This document shows, piece by piece, positions 52,165-61,102 of a DNA stretch of 64,000 nucleotides (its first letter is position 1; each line of letters begins with the position of its first letter). The position numbers and the translations under genes are program-made. Source of the stretch: Mesotoga infera (lineage in GTDB: Bacteria > Thermotogota > Thermotogae > Petrotogales > Kosmotogaceae); assembly GCF_900157305.1 (NCBI RefSeq), contig NZ_LS974202.1:1674001-1738000 (forward strand). The letters run 5' to 3'. The notes under the pieces were generated by a model, which made no database searches, was not told where the DNA came from, and worked only from the letters and a program-made list of their open reading frames with translations.

Positions 52165-53262
52165 GTGCAGCAGTTATTTTCAAACTTTGCGATACCCATA
52201 GGCAATCTGGTCATGTTCGCCATCGGGGGAATCCTGATCTACCTGGCCATAAAAAAAGATTACGAGCCTATGCTTCTCCTTCCGATCGGATTCGGTGCCA
52301 TCCTCACTAATATTCCCGGTTCTTCAGCCATAGGAGAGCACGGAGTGCTGACGATTCTCTACGAGGCGGGAATCGCGAACGAACTCTTCCCCGCGCTGAT
52401 ATTCATCGGCATCGGCGCCATGATTGACTTCACCCCGCTTCTCCAGAAACCGATCATGTTCTTCTACGGAGCGGCGGCCCAGCTGGGCATTTTCCTGACG
52501 ATAATAGTGGCCGCGATCCTTGGATTCGATATAAGAGAGGCCATCTCGATAGGCATAATCGGAACGGCCGACGGCCCGACATCAATCTATGTAGCCAGCA
52601 GACTGGCACCACACATGCTTGGTCCCATTTCGGTAGCCGCTTATTCGTATATGGCGCTCGTGCCTGTGGTACAGAGGCCGATAATCAGATTAATGACCAC
52701 GAAAGATGAGAGAAGGATCAGGATGGACAACAGGGCCGAGAAAGTGCCGAAATATGTGAAAATACTTTTCCCCATTTTCGTCACGATTCTAGCCGGTATA
52801 GTTGCCCCGGTGAGCGTTGCGCTGATTGGAATGCTTATGTTCGGAAATTTGATCCGCGAGTGCGGAGTCCTAAACAAACTGAGCAACGCGGCTCAAAACG
52901 AGCTTTCCAACCTAATAACTCTCTTTCTGGGTATAACGATAGGTTCCACGATGACCTCACAGGCCTTTCTTAACACGAGGACGCTCCTTATTCTCGCAAT
53001 GGGACTGGTTGCATTCATTCTCGATACAATGGGCGGAATAGCCTTTGCCAAGATATTCAACCTCTTCCGTAAGCAAAAGATCAACCCCATGATTGGGGCG
53101 GCCGGAATCTCGGCCTTTCCCATGTCGGCACGCGTTGTTCATAAGCTCGGCCTGGAAGAAGATCCTAACAACTTCCTCATTATGTACGCCACCGGAGCTA
53201 ACGTTGCAGGGCAGATAGGTTCAGTTCTCGCTGGAAGCATCGTTCTGGCTCTCTTCATCTGA
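52165..53262 (+). CDS. Sodium-pumping decarboxylase beta subunit (OadB/MmdB/GcdB type)
   Basis: The 365-residue membrane protein matches the beta subunit of sodium-translocating decarboxylases. Conserved regions are LLLPIGFGAILTNIPGS, IFIGIGAMIDFTPLL (with the functional Asp), GTADGPTSIYVASRLAP and GAAGISAFPMSARVVHKLG, where the Asn/Ser residues bind Na+. It couples decarboxylation of a biotin-bound carboxyl group to Na+ export. GTG at 52165 follows AAGGGGGAAG. No alpha (carboxyltransferase) or biotin-carrier gene lies in the window, only a short gamma-like gene behind it. The decarboxylated acid is therefore unknown. Confidence 0.9.
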   Translation: MQQLFSNFAIPIGNLVMFAIGGILIYLAIKKDYEPMLLLPIGFGAILTNIPGSSAIGEHGVLTILYEAGIANELFPALIFIGIGAMIDFTPLLQKPIMFFYGAAAQLGIFLTIIVAAILGFDIREAISIGIIGTADGPTSIYVASRLAPHMLGPISVAAYSYMALVPVVQRPIIRLMTTKDERRIRMDNRAEKVPKYVKILFPIFVTILAGIVAPVSVALIGMLMFGNLIRECGVLNKLSNAAQNELSNLITLFLGITIGSTMTSQAFLNTRTLLILAMGLVAFILDTMGGIAFAKIFNLFRKQKINPMIGAAGISAFPMSARVVHKLGLEEDPNNFLIMYATGANVAGQIGSVLAGSIVLALFI

Positions 53263-53286
53263 GTGCAGTCGGAAGGAGGGATTGGC

Positions 53287-53421
53287 ATGAGTGAAGCGGT
53301 ATCCAAGAGTCTTGCGATATTCGTCGAGGGGTATCCGACGACTTTTCTCATCACTGTCGCGTTTTTCATAATGATAAAATTGCTTGTCTGGACTTCTTCA
53401 AGGAAAAAGAAAACCGACTAA
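53287..53421 (+). CDS. Short OadG-like gamma subunit
   Basis: This 44-residue protein starts at ATG 53287 after the strong site AAGGAGGG. It has one membrane helix (TTFLITVAFFIMIKLLVW) and a basic tail (SSRKKKTD). The OadG gamma subunits of sodium decarboxylases are short single-helix proteins, usually 80-90 residues, that anchor the complex. This one is half that size, but its position 24 bases after the beta gene supports the role. It may be a minimal gamma chain or an unrelated small membrane protein. Confidence 0.65.
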   Translation: MSEAVSKSLAIFVEGYPTTFLITVAFFIMIKLLVWTSSRKKKTD

Positions 53422-53556
53422 TAGGGCAGAAGCCTACCTGGAAACAGGGGCTTTCCCGGGCCAGAATTGTTGCCGTTGATCTATCTGTCACACAATGTTT
53501 CGTGAAGCGAACGAACATCTCCCGTCCGGTTTGTACATAATTCATCAATAAGCTGT

Positions 53557-53580
53557 GTCCGCATACGGACGGTTTTCTTT
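53557..53580 (+). terminator. Terminator after the OadB/OadG-like pair
   Basis: GTCCG-CATA-CGGAC forms a short stem, followed by GGTTTTCTTT. The stem is small, so this is a modest candidate. Confidence 0.5.
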
Positions 53581-53596
53581 GCCGGGGTGATAGATT

Positions 53597-54493
53597 GTGG
53601 GAAAGATCCTGAGCGAAAACGGTAAGGCCTTGTTCGCGTATGTGCTCGTCTGTTTCTTCTGGGGTTCGACGTATCTGGCGATAAAGATCGGCGTTCAGGA
53701 TATGCCCCCGATGTTCTTCGCCAGCGTCAGGTTTATCGTTGCCGGCGGTCTTATGCTCCTCTTCTCAAAGATCAGAAGTTTGACCTTCCCCTCGAGTTTC
53801 AAAGAAGTCGCACTACTTTCGACAGTCGGCCTCTTCATGCTTCTGGGCGGCAACGGCCTGGTAGTCTTCGCAGAACAGTGGGTCGATTCGGGTGTGGCCT
53901 CGTTGATGATCGCCACCGTTCCGATATTCGTAGCGATTCTCGAACACTTCTTCATAAAGGGGACGAAACTTACCCTAAAAAGCGTTTTCGGTCTCCTGCT
54001 GGGCTTTCTCGGAGTTTATTTCCTGTTGCATCCATCTGGAGACTCGAGTTCAATAAACCTCGAAGGTGTTGCGGTGCTTCTTGCTGCAAGCTTCCTCTGG
54101 TCGTCAGGAACGGTGCTTTCCAAGAAAGTCAGGGGCAACGGCTCGATCGTGGTCAAAATTGGAATACAGATGTTTGCAGGTGGAATCGGACTGACAATAA
54201 CCTCCCTGATCTCCGGAGAGTTGTCTAGGGTGAGATTCACCACAAACTCTTTGTATGCTATCGTGTATCTCATAGTCTTCGGCTCTTTGATAGGCTACAG
54301 CAGTTATATTTACCTGCTTCAAAAGTGGCCCGCGACAAGGGCCGGTACCTACGCCTATGTCAATCCCATAGTCGCGGTAACCCTCGGAGCGCTTTTACTC
54401 GGAGAGCGCGTGACTTTTCTGATGATGATCTCCATGGCGGCCATACTGGTGGGAGTCATCATCGTACAGAGATCGAAAATCAGAGTCGATTAA
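53597..54493 (+). CDS. EamA/DMT superfamily transporter
   Basis: The 298-residue protein has ten membrane segments in two EamA repeats. The first begins YVLVCFFWGSTYLAIKIGV, and the second begins GVAVLLAASFLWSSGTVLSKK. The motif AYVNPIVAVTLGALLLGERV near the end is typical of RhtA/YdcZ-like exporters. It starts with GTG at 53597 after GGGGTGAT. It is a separate gene, not closely related to the EamA gene at 9893. The substrate is unknown. Confidence 0.88.
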   Translation: MGKILSENGKALFAYVLVCFFWGSTYLAIKIGVQDMPPMFFASVRFIVAGGLMLLFSKIRSLTFPSSFKEVALLSTVGLFMLLGGNGLVVFAEQWVDSGVASLMIATVPIFVAILEHFFIKGTKLTLKSVFGLLLGFLGVYFLLHPSGDSSSINLEGVAVLLAASFLWSSGTVLSKKVRGNGSIVVKIGIQMFAGGIGLTITSLISGELSRVRFTTNSLYAIVYLIVFGSLIGYSSYIYLLQKWPATRAGTYAYVNPIVAVTLGALLLGERVTFLMMISMAAILVGVIIVQRSKIRVD

Positions 54494-54912
54494 GTAGACG
54501 GCGACAGCTATTTAACGTACGGGACTTCGGGAAGTGCGCGGATAACCGTGTTATCGACAGATACGGGCAGTACAGAAGAATATATTGATCGGACTGTGCC
54601 CGGTGATAACTTTGACATTGAACATTCCGACATTCATTTAAGAGAGTTGCGGAAAGAGAGAATGCTTTCCGACGCGCCTTTTTTGATCTGGAGATAACGC
54701 TGAAGAAAAGACTCGCCGGCGGTCCGTTTTACTTCGATTAATCTGTTCTCATACCTCTTATCTATCCATGTCCCGCACGCGCATGCGATCATTGCGAACG
54801 GTTACTGTATAATTGAATTGTGATTCTTCTATTTGCACCGGAACAAGATATATCAAAATCCGATCGTGGCGTGTTGTAGATTTCTTCGCCACGCAGTTTT
54901 CCGGGGTGTCGT
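54494..54912. other. Intergenic stretch without a recognisable gene
   Basis: This 419-bp gap holds no good open frame. A TATAAT at 54808-54813 could be part of the promoter of the downstream membrane protein, but no -35 was found at the proper distance. Confidence 0.4.
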
Positions 54913-55860
54913 ATGAGGTTTGCAGGATTCGCCATATTGTTCTTTGTGACCTTCCTGCTTTTTGTAATTACTCTTCTTTCTTCTTTTGGTTATGAGCCTA
55001 TAATGGTGCCTCTCCTCGTTCTTGTGATTACGGGATTTGTGATCGAAAGTGTGAGAGTATTGTTTTCGGGAAAGACCACTCCCACTGATCGCTCGCATTT
55101 TCTGAAGACTATGGTCGCGGTTATGGTAGGAGCCATAGGTGCCTACATCATGAACTGTTTTCTCTCTATCAGTGCGATTATGTCAGCAAGTCTAGTGGGG
55201 CTGATCGCAGTTGCGGTCACGAAGAAGTTCGCCGTTGAGGTTTATTGCGGTGCTTTTGTAGGTATGGTTTCGCCTCAGGTTCTGCATGATTTCACCCACA
55301 CGATATTCGCCGGGCTTATCGCCGGTCTGGTTTTCTATCTAGCTAGAGATATTTTCAACGGTTACGGAGGAAAACTCGGAACGATAGCCTGCAGCAGCTG
55401 GATCATAATGACGGCCATTTCAAGCGTTAAGTTGCTGGATACTCAGGTGGAGATCCGCCACTCCGGATTGAGTATTATGCTTTACAGTCTGGGATCGGCT
55501 CTGTTGACGTATATGCTCAGTGTTCGTCTTAAAAATGGTCCCGTGCTGGCCTCCGGCGTTGTGAGTCTTGCAGGGGCAGTGATTCTTCCGGCCGTTCACG
55601 GCGTGAGCGCCGGTTTGTTGACCGGAGTGGTGATGGCTGCATCCTTTGCAGGAATGTCTTCTAAGGAGAAGATGAGGAACGAACTGGAGATCTTGCTGAG
55701 CGGAGCTCTGCTGGGAATAATCTTTATATATAGCGCGAACCATTTCAACGGAGCGGGAGGAAGGCTGGGAACGCTGGCTTTCGGAAGCGTCGTCAGTGCC
55801 AGAGGAATTATCTTTCTAATACAAAAGGCCACCCGAAGGTGGCCTCTGCTGGGCAATTAG
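54913..55860 (+). CDS. Membrane protein of unknown function with an internal duplication
   Basis: The 315-residue hydrophobic protein has about nine membrane segments. The motif FNGYGGKLGTIACSS (148-162) recurs as FNGAGGRLGTLAFGS (278-292). Each copy is preceded by a pair of Gly-rich helices with SG/CG-A.VG and a hydrophobic Ala/Gly helix, so the protein has two homologous halves like many transporters. A hairpin (AGGCCACC-CGAA-GGTGGCCT) overlaps the last codons and may terminate the transcript. No family was recognised. ATG at 54913 follows GGGGTGTCG. Confidence 0.75.
   Translation: MRFAGFAILFFVTFLLFVITLLSSFGYEPIMVPLLVLVITGFVIESVRVLFSGKTTPTDRSHFLKTMVAVMVGAIGAYIMNCFLSISAIMSASLVGLIAVAVTKKFAVEVYCGAFVGMVSPQVLHDFTHTIFAGLIAGLVFYLARDIFNGYGGKLGTIACSSWIIMTAISSVKLLDTQVEIRHSGLSIMLYSLGSALLTYMLSVRLKNGPVLASGVVSLAGAVILPAVHGVSAGLLTGVVMAASFAGMSSKEKMRNELEILLSGALLGIIFIYSANHFNGAGGRLGTLAFGSVVSARGIIFLIQKATRRWPLLGN
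55825..55845 (+). terminator. Hairpin inside the 3' end of the duplicated membrane protein gene
   Basis: AGGCCACC-CGAA-GGTGGCCT is a perfect 8-bp stem lying in the last coding codons, with an A-run before it and a poor T-run after it. It could stop transcription from either side of this convergent pair. Confidence 0.5.
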
Positions 55861-55869
55861 AGCTTAAGC

Positions 55870-57147
55870 TTATCTGGGTATCAGCACTGCATCAATCACG
55901 TGTATGACGCCATTCCTGGTCAGGATATCTCTGCTGATTATATTAACGTTATTTATGGTCAGCGTACCGTCCAGGTTTATCTTTACGGGTTTGCCATTGA
56001 GCGTAAAGAGCGATTGCGCTATCTTAAGCTCTGAGAATAGATATTCGCCACCTATTACGTGGTAGGTGAGGATCGACTTCAGCTTTTCGGTGTCTTTCAG
56101 GAGTCCGTCTATGGTTTCCTGACCAAGTTTGGCAAAGGCTTCGTCGGTCGGGGCAAAGACTGTCAAGAGGCCTCCATCAGAAAGCGCCTCTCCGAGACCG
56201 GCAGTTTTCAAAGCTGTGAGAAGGGTTTTGAACTGTCCGGCCTGTTCTGCGGCCTCAACGATCGAAGGCAGACCGCTCCTCCATTCGCGTGGTATCATCA
56301 CGTGGTCTATCACATGGATCACACCATTTCCAGTGTCGATATCGCCTATCGTGATAATTGTGTTGTCAATGCCAAATCCGGCTTCGTTGATTTTTACGTT
56401 TAACAGCTCTCCGTGAAGCGAGCGCAATCCATTTTCATTGATCAAGTCAGCCATCATGTACTCACCCTGCACGACATGGTAGAGAAGCACTGCCTTGAGC
56501 CATTGCGGTTCGTTGAAGAGAGCTTCTCTGGTCTCGGCAGGAACTCTGGCGAAGGCGATATCGCTCGGAGCGAAGAGGGTGTACGGACCGCCGCTCTTGA
56601 GCGTGTCCACCAGGCTGGACTTTTCGAGGGCGAGAACCAGCGTTTCGAGGATACCGGAATCTCTAGCCACCTGTACCAGGTTGGCCTCTTCTCTGGGGAT
56701 CATAACGGTATCGATAATATGTATCACACCGTTGGAGGCTTTTATATCCTTAACCGTAACTGCGGCTCCATCGATTTTCAAGCCACCGCGCGTATCTATC
56801 GCCAAAGACTGTCCGTGCAATGTTTGAATGGCCGGATAAAGCACTAGGCTCTCAGAAGAGTATTCGCCGGATACCACATGATAGAGAAGAACAGATCTTA
56901 ATTTCGAGACATTATCCAGAAGGTCTTTGATCGTACCTGCGGGAAGCTTTTCGAAGGCTTCGTCGGTCGGGGCAAAGACAGTGAAGGGGCCACTTCCTTT
57001 CAAAACGTCTGTCAGGCCTGCCGTCTCTATGGCCGCGACCAGCGTCTTGAAATTACCGGACTCGACGGCTATATCTACTATATTCTTCTGGGAAAAAGCT
57101 ACCAGGCTTACGAGGGCAAAGAGAATCAAGATCATTGTTTTCTTCAT
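55870..57147 (-). CDS. Secreted protein with three fasciclin (FAS1) domains
   Basis: The 425-residue protein has a signal peptide (MKKTMILILFALVSLVAFS), then three FAS1 domains of about 130 residues each. They start near IVDIAVESGNFKTLVAAIE, LVQVARDSGILETLVLALE and IVEAAEQAGQFKTLLTALK. Each carries a GPFTVFAPTDEAF-type H1 motif and a YHVV..GEY...L H2-like motif, ending NGVIHVID. FAS1 domains mediate cell adhesion or polymer binding on the surface. ATG at 57147 was chosen because GAGGAGG then sits 8 bases away. The three copies clearly arose by duplication. The ligand is unknown. Confidence 0.92.
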   Translation of the reverse strand: MKKTMILILFALVSLVAFSQKNIVDIAVESGNFKTLVAAIETAGLTDVLKGSGPFTVFAPTDEAFEKLPAGTIKDLLDNVSKLRSVLLYHVVSGEYSSESLVLYPAIQTLHGQSLAIDTRGGLKIDGAAVTVKDIKASNGVIHIIDTVMIPREEANLVQVARDSGILETLVLALEKSSLVDTLKSGGPYTLFAPSDIAFARVPAETREALFNEPQWLKAVLLYHVVQGEYMMADLINENGLRSLHGELLNVKINEAGFGIDNTIITIGDIDTGNGVIHVIDHVMIPREWRSGLPSIVEAAEQAGQFKTLLTALKTAGLGEALSDGGLLTVFAPTDEAFAKLGQETIDGLLKDTEKLKSILTYHVIGGEYLFSELKIAQSLFTLNGKPVKINLDGTLTINNVNIISRDILTRNGVIHVIDAVLIPR

Positions 57148-57267
57148 CTTGCACACCTCCTCATGGTTTCTGTTCAGTGATATTCTACAACGATTGTACC
57201 GGTTTATTTGAGATGCGAAAAGTCTGGTGCCGATTCATATGACTCTTCCATAGAGCAGGACTCAATG

Positions 57268-57305
57268 AAAGAGGCGAGCCTCCGCTGGCCCGCCTCTCTT
57301 TTGAG
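57268..57305 (-). terminator. Terminator after the lysine-rich small gene
   Basis: On the minus strand GAGGCGGGCC and GGCTCGCCTC form a near-perfect stem with a short loop, followed by a weak T-run (TTTC). Confidence 0.65.
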
Positions 57306-57319
57306 TGTGACTGTATCTG

Positions 57320-57388
57320 TTACTTCTTTGGGGTTTCTTTTTTTGGCTCTTTCTTTACTTCTTTCTTTACATCTTTCTTGCCCGGCAT
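57320..57388 (-). CDS. Tiny lysine-rich protein of 22 residues
   Basis: ATG at 57388 starts a 22-residue frame made almost entirely of Lys, Glu and Pro, beginning MPGKKDVKKEV and ending ETPKK. AGAGGTGG lies 6 bases before the ATG, a TATAAT sits on the minus strand at 57441-57446, and a hairpin terminator follows the stop. These marks make a real, independently transcribed gene likely. The net charge is strongly positive, so binding to nucleic acid, ribosomes or membranes is possible, but no family was recognised. It is too short for ordinary gene calling. Confidence 0.6.
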   Translation of the reverse strand: MPGKKDVKKEVKKEPKKETPKK

Positions 57389-57800
57389 CCTGGCCACCTC
57401 TTTTTGTCGCGGCTCATGTCCGCTCCATGAGAATTCTAGCATTATAATCGAACATGCAAATCCTGCGGTATCATCTTTCAAGGCAATCTCAGGAAACTAC
57501 GAGCGATTAATGAATAATAGAGTCGAAAATGATATATTTATTCTCTATAAATCCCGCGTGCTAGTTAAGTTTTTCGATTATAACTTTTCTAAATTTCCCT
57601 TTTATTCTATAAGCTTTATTTGGAAAGGGATAAAGGTTCCAATTAACCATGAAATTTTACCTGAGAAATTTATTTAAACAAGAAAATATAGAATAGTTAG
57701 CTGTCTATCGAAGTATCAGACATCGCCTTTGATTGTGGCTTTGCTTTTCTGCCTTTCGTAACCTGTTCATAAGTGAAAATGACGGGTTACATCCATAACA

Positions 57801-57826
57801 AAAACCGGCCGTTCGGCCGGTCTGTA
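57801..57826 (-). terminator. Terminator of leuS
   Basis: On the minus strand ACCGGCC-GAAC-GGCCGGT forms a perfect stem followed by TTTTTG. It lies 16 bases after the leuS stop. Confidence 0.9.
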
Positions 57827-57842
57827 TTCGTAATCACTATTT

Positions 57843-60218
57843 TCAGACGATTATATTTATTATTTTGTCCTGCACATATATGATCTTTCTGATGGTCTTT
57901 CCTTCAAGCATGGAAGCGAGTTTTTCATCCTTCATGATAGCTTCCATGACCTTTTCCTGGCTGGAGTTCTGCTCGAGCGTCACCTTTCCCCTCATCTTTC
58001 CGGATATCTGTACGGGCAGTTCAACGTTTGCCATCGAAGCGTATTTTTCGTAACCCGAGGGGAAACCGTCCTCCAGAATTGTTCTCTTCTTTCCTCCCTT
58101 AATGCTGTAGATCTCTTCACAGAGGAAAGGAGCGAATGGTGAAAGGAGTTTTGCCATATCTATCACGAGTTGTCTCTCGATTACATTCTCTTTTGAAGCC
58201 TCGTTGACGAACTCCATTATAGCTGCGATCGCCGTGTTAGGCTTTATGTTAGTTATCGAATATTCGACCTTTTCGATGGTCTCGGCCATCTTAATTTTCA
58301 GGTTCAACGAGCTCTTCCCTTCGCCCATATTTGCAATTTCCCAGACGCGATTGAGGAATCTCTTAATCGCGTCCATTCCGCTGTCCCTGAAATCTCCGCC
58401 CTCGAGGAAGGTCCCCATGAACATAAGGTAGGTTCTGAGGGCATCGACCCCGTGGCTGTCGAAATACTGATTGGGGTTGACGATATTGCCTTTCGACTTC
58501 GACATCTTCTCTCCGTCTTTTATAATAAGCCCGTGACCCCTGAACGACGTGAAAGGCTCTTCGAATGAAAGATATCCCATATCATGAAGGGCCATTGCAA
58601 TGAATCTAGAATACATTAGGTGGAGTGTTGCGTGCTCATTCCCGCCGATGTACATATTCACCGGACACCATTTTTCGACGAGTTCTCTTTCGAAGGCGGC
58701 TTCGTCGTTTTTAGGTGAGAGATATCTCAGATAGTACCAGGCCGAATCGAGAAAGTTGTCGGAGACATCGGTCTCGCGCCTGGCCGGGCCTCCACAAATT
58801 GGGCAGGTAGTGTTGACGAACTCTGGGCTTTTTGCAAGGGGCGATTTTCCGCTGCCATCTGGTATGTAGTCGTCGGTTTTTGGAAGCATCACAGGCAGAT
58901 CTTCCTCTGGAACGGGAACTGTCCCGCACCTGTCGCAGTAAATCATGGGGATCGGTGGACCCCAGTAGCGCTGCCTGGATATGCACCAGTCGTGGAGGTG
59001 GTAGTTGACCGAACCCTTGATCGAGGTGTCGATGGTATCTATCCGGTCTATGAAATCGGTACTTTTCATGCCTGTATATTTGTCGCTATTCACCATGATC
59101 CCTTTTTCGGTGTAGGGCAGTTCCGAAGGGTCGCACTCTATTACCTGTCTTATCTCGAGGCCATACTTCCTGGCAAAAGCAAAGTCTCTCTCGTCATGTG
59201 CCGGAACGGCCATGACTGCACCCGTGCCGTATTCGGCCAGAACGTAATCGCCGATCCATATGGGCAGCTCCTCCCCAGTGAGCGGATGGATCGCGTAAGA
59301 GCCGGTGAAGATTCCGTTCTTCGGGCGAGATATAGAGGTTCTGGTCGCCATATCCATGTTTTTGACGTTGTTTCTGAACTCTTCGAAGGCCTCTTCCGTG
59401 ACGGGAGTTATTAGTTTATCCACCAGCGGATACTCCGGTGCGACGACTATATAGGTGACACCGTAGATCGTATCGGGCCTGGTGGTGAAGACTTCGATCT
59501 TCTCATCCATTCCTGAAATATCGAAAGTTATCGAGGCACCGGCCGACTTTCCGATCCAGGCTCTCTGGAGGTTTTTGGTCGTATCGGTCCAGTCTAACCA
59601 GTCGAGGTTGGAGAGCAGCTTCTCCGCGTACTCGGTGATCTTAAAGAACCACTGACTCATCTCGCGTTTGTCCACCTCGCTGCTGCACCGCTCGCAATGG
59701 CCGTCTATAACTTGTTCGTCGGCCAGAACCGTCTTGCAAGAGGGGCACCAGTTCACACTGGAATCGCGCTTCTCGGCCAGTCCGCGCTTATAAAGCTGTA
59801 TAAAGATCCATTGGGTCCATTTATAGTACTCGGGCGAGGAGGTTATCGCCTCGCTGTCCCAGTCGTATATATTTCCGAGTTTCTTCAATTGTTCCTCGCG
59901 GAAATACTCAATGCTTTTCGGTGTCAGTTCAGCAGGGTGTTTGCCCACTTTCAGGGCATAGTTCTCGCTGTGTATGCCGAAGGCATCGAAACCGATCGGC
60001 TCGAAAACGTCGTAACCCTTGAGCTTCATGAATCTTCCATATACGTCCGACCCGATGAAGGAGAACATGTTCCCTATATGCAGCCCGGCGGCGGAGGGAT
60101 AGGGAAACATCATGAGATTGTAGAAAGGCCTTTCAGCTTTATCCAGGTCTATATTAAATGGTTTCTCCCTGGCATAATAATCCTGCCACTTCTTCTCGAG
60201 TGCTCTGAAATCGTACAT
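57843..60218 (-). CDS. leuS: Leucyl-tRNA synthetase
   Basis: The 791-residue class I synthetase carries MMFPYPSAAGLHIGN (HIGH variant HIGN, about residues 36-50), the editing domain with TTRPDTIYG and AVPAHDERD, and the KMSKSKGN motif near 585. A CPSCKTVLADEQV zinc-like motif and CPICGGP follow the usual LeuRS pattern. The tail after the anticodon-binding domain is short, which accounts for the slightly low length (usual about 810-860). It charges tRNA-Leu; one such tRNA is in this window. No T-box was seen upstream. An extended -10 precedes it. Confidence 0.97.
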   Translation of the reverse strand: MYDFRALEKKWQDYYAREKPFNIDLDKAERPFYNLMMFPYPSAAGLHIGNMFSFIGSDVYGRFMKLKGYDVFEPIGFDAFGIHSENYALKVGKHPAELTPKSIEYFREEQLKKLGNIYDWDSEAITSSPEYYKWTQWIFIQLYKRGLAEKRDSSVNWCPSCKTVLADEQVIDGHCERCSSEVDKREMSQWFFKITEYAEKLLSNLDWLDWTDTTKNLQRAWIGKSAGASITFDISGMDEKIEVFTTRPDTIYGVTYIVVAPEYPLVDKLITPVTEEAFEEFRNNVKNMDMATRTSISRPKNGIFTGSYAIHPLTGEELPIWIGDYVLAEYGTGAVMAVPAHDERDFAFARKYGLEIRQVIECDPSELPYTEKGIMVNSDKYTGMKSTDFIDRIDTIDTSIKGSVNYHLHDWCISRQRYWGPPIPMIYCDRCGTVPVPEEDLPVMLPKTDDYIPDGSGKSPLAKSPEFVNTTCPICGGPARRETDVSDNFLDSAWYYLRYLSPKNDEAAFERELVEKWCPVNMYIGGNEHATLHLMYSRFIAMALHDMGYLSFEEPFTSFRGHGLIIKDGEKMSKSKGNIVNPNQYFDSHGVDALRTYLMFMGTFLEGGDFRDSGMDAIKRFLNRVWEIANMGEGKSSLNLKIKMAETIEKVEYSITNIKPNTAIAAIMEFVNEASKENVIERQLVIDMAKLLSPFAPFLCEEIYSIKGGKKRTILEDGFPSGYEKYASMANVELPVQISGKMRGKVTLEQNSSQEKVMEAIMKDEKLASMLEGKTIRKIIYVQDKIINIIV

Positions 60219-60268
60219 ATGCTACCTCCCCGAATGAATATAAAGCTTTAGAAAAGCAACTTAGATGG

Positions 60269-60277
60269 ATTATAACA
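60269..60277 (-). promoter_or_regulatory. Extended -10 promoter of leuS
   Basis: The minus strand reads TGTTATAAT, a perfect TGnTATAAT, about 51 bases before the leuS start. A -35 match was not found. Confidence 0.5.
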
Positions 60278-60545
60278 CGCGTATGTGAAGGAAGATTTCC
60301 ATCAGTGGATAAAGAGATATCTCAACTTGCGCGCTGGAGCGAAAACTAGGGATGAAAGACAGCTTCTCTGTACTTTCGATCGTTAAGCTTGCACAAAATA
60401 TCGTCGTTTATATCAATTGGAGTCGATAAGAAGGTTCACGATAAAGTACCGGTTCTTGGCAAGGGGTTGCTGAACGAAAACGAGATCGTTTACATTTCAA
60501 TCGTTTCACGACCGGGCAGGACAACTGAAGGGGGGCGTGAATGAA
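60278..60545. other. Intergenic region before the broken subtilase
   Basis: This stretch has no coding frame or RNA gene that could be supported. Together with the leuS leader it makes 327 bases without a gene. Confidence 0.4.
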
Positions 60546-61102
60546 ATGAAAAGAATAAAGTTGTTTATTGTCGTCGCTTCACTGGTTTCAATATTCACCT
60601 CTTGTGTTAAAGTTCCTTAGGGGGATTCCATAATCGTAGATGTCGAGACCGTCTGGAGAGAATTTCGGAGCGCACCTCATCTCGAAGGCCGGCTCATTCT
60701 GGGGTATTACGATTACAATGTGGTCGAAGAGACCTGCGGGTTGCACGGGGCAGAGGTCACGGTCGATATAAAGGCGTTGAAGGCTGTCGGCCTGCGCTTC
60801 GATTCCACTTTCGAGGATGTTCTGGAGCAAATTAAAGGTCTCTTCGATTCGAAACCGGAACTATTGAGAGCGGTGAGATATATAGAACCCAGCTACAGAT
60901 GGAACTCATAGCGCCTTCGCTGGATGAAGTGGTCGGCGTGGAGGCAGTCCCGACCACTCCGGATGAGATCCCGGATTTCGAGCGGTTCCTCTGGGGAATC
61001 AGGAAGATATGCGCTTCACAGGCCTGGGATACCGGATACGATGGGACAGGTATAATCGTCGCCATACTTAATACTTGCATCTACACTCCAGCCACAGGGT
61101 AG
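60546..61102 (+). pseudogene. Broken subtilisin-like (S8) protease
   Basis: ATG at 60546 opens a lipoprotein signal (KRIKLFIVVASLVSIFTSC), but a TAG stops it at 60618-60620. The same frame then encodes a propeptide-like region ending RYIEPSYR. A frameshift near 60893 continues in another frame as MELIAPSLDEVVGVEA, then LWGIRKICASQAWDTGYDGT and GIIVAILNT, which match the start of an S8 catalytic domain around the first Asp. The expected DTG reads NTC here, and the rest of the catalytic domain is missing. It has one stop, one frameshift and a truncation, so it is non-functional. It is related to the intact subtilase at 18008. Confidence 0.8.

Larger units (their letters stand above)
57148..57842. 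other. Large intergenic region with a tiny lysine-rich gene and leuS terminator
   Basis: The 695-bp region holds the 22-residue peptide gene (57320-57388), its hairpin terminator (57268-57305), a -10-like TATAAT on the minus strand (57441-57446) and the leuS terminator. The rest (57450-57800) is AT-rich and shows no supported gene. Confidence 0.5.

Noticed and set aside
57208-57677. Plus-strand frames in the gap before leuS
   Set aside because: They run across the terminator and the opposite small gene, lack ribosome sites and have no coding bias.
60219-60545. T-box leader before leuS
   Set aside because: No T-box consensus or leucine specifier arrangement was seen.
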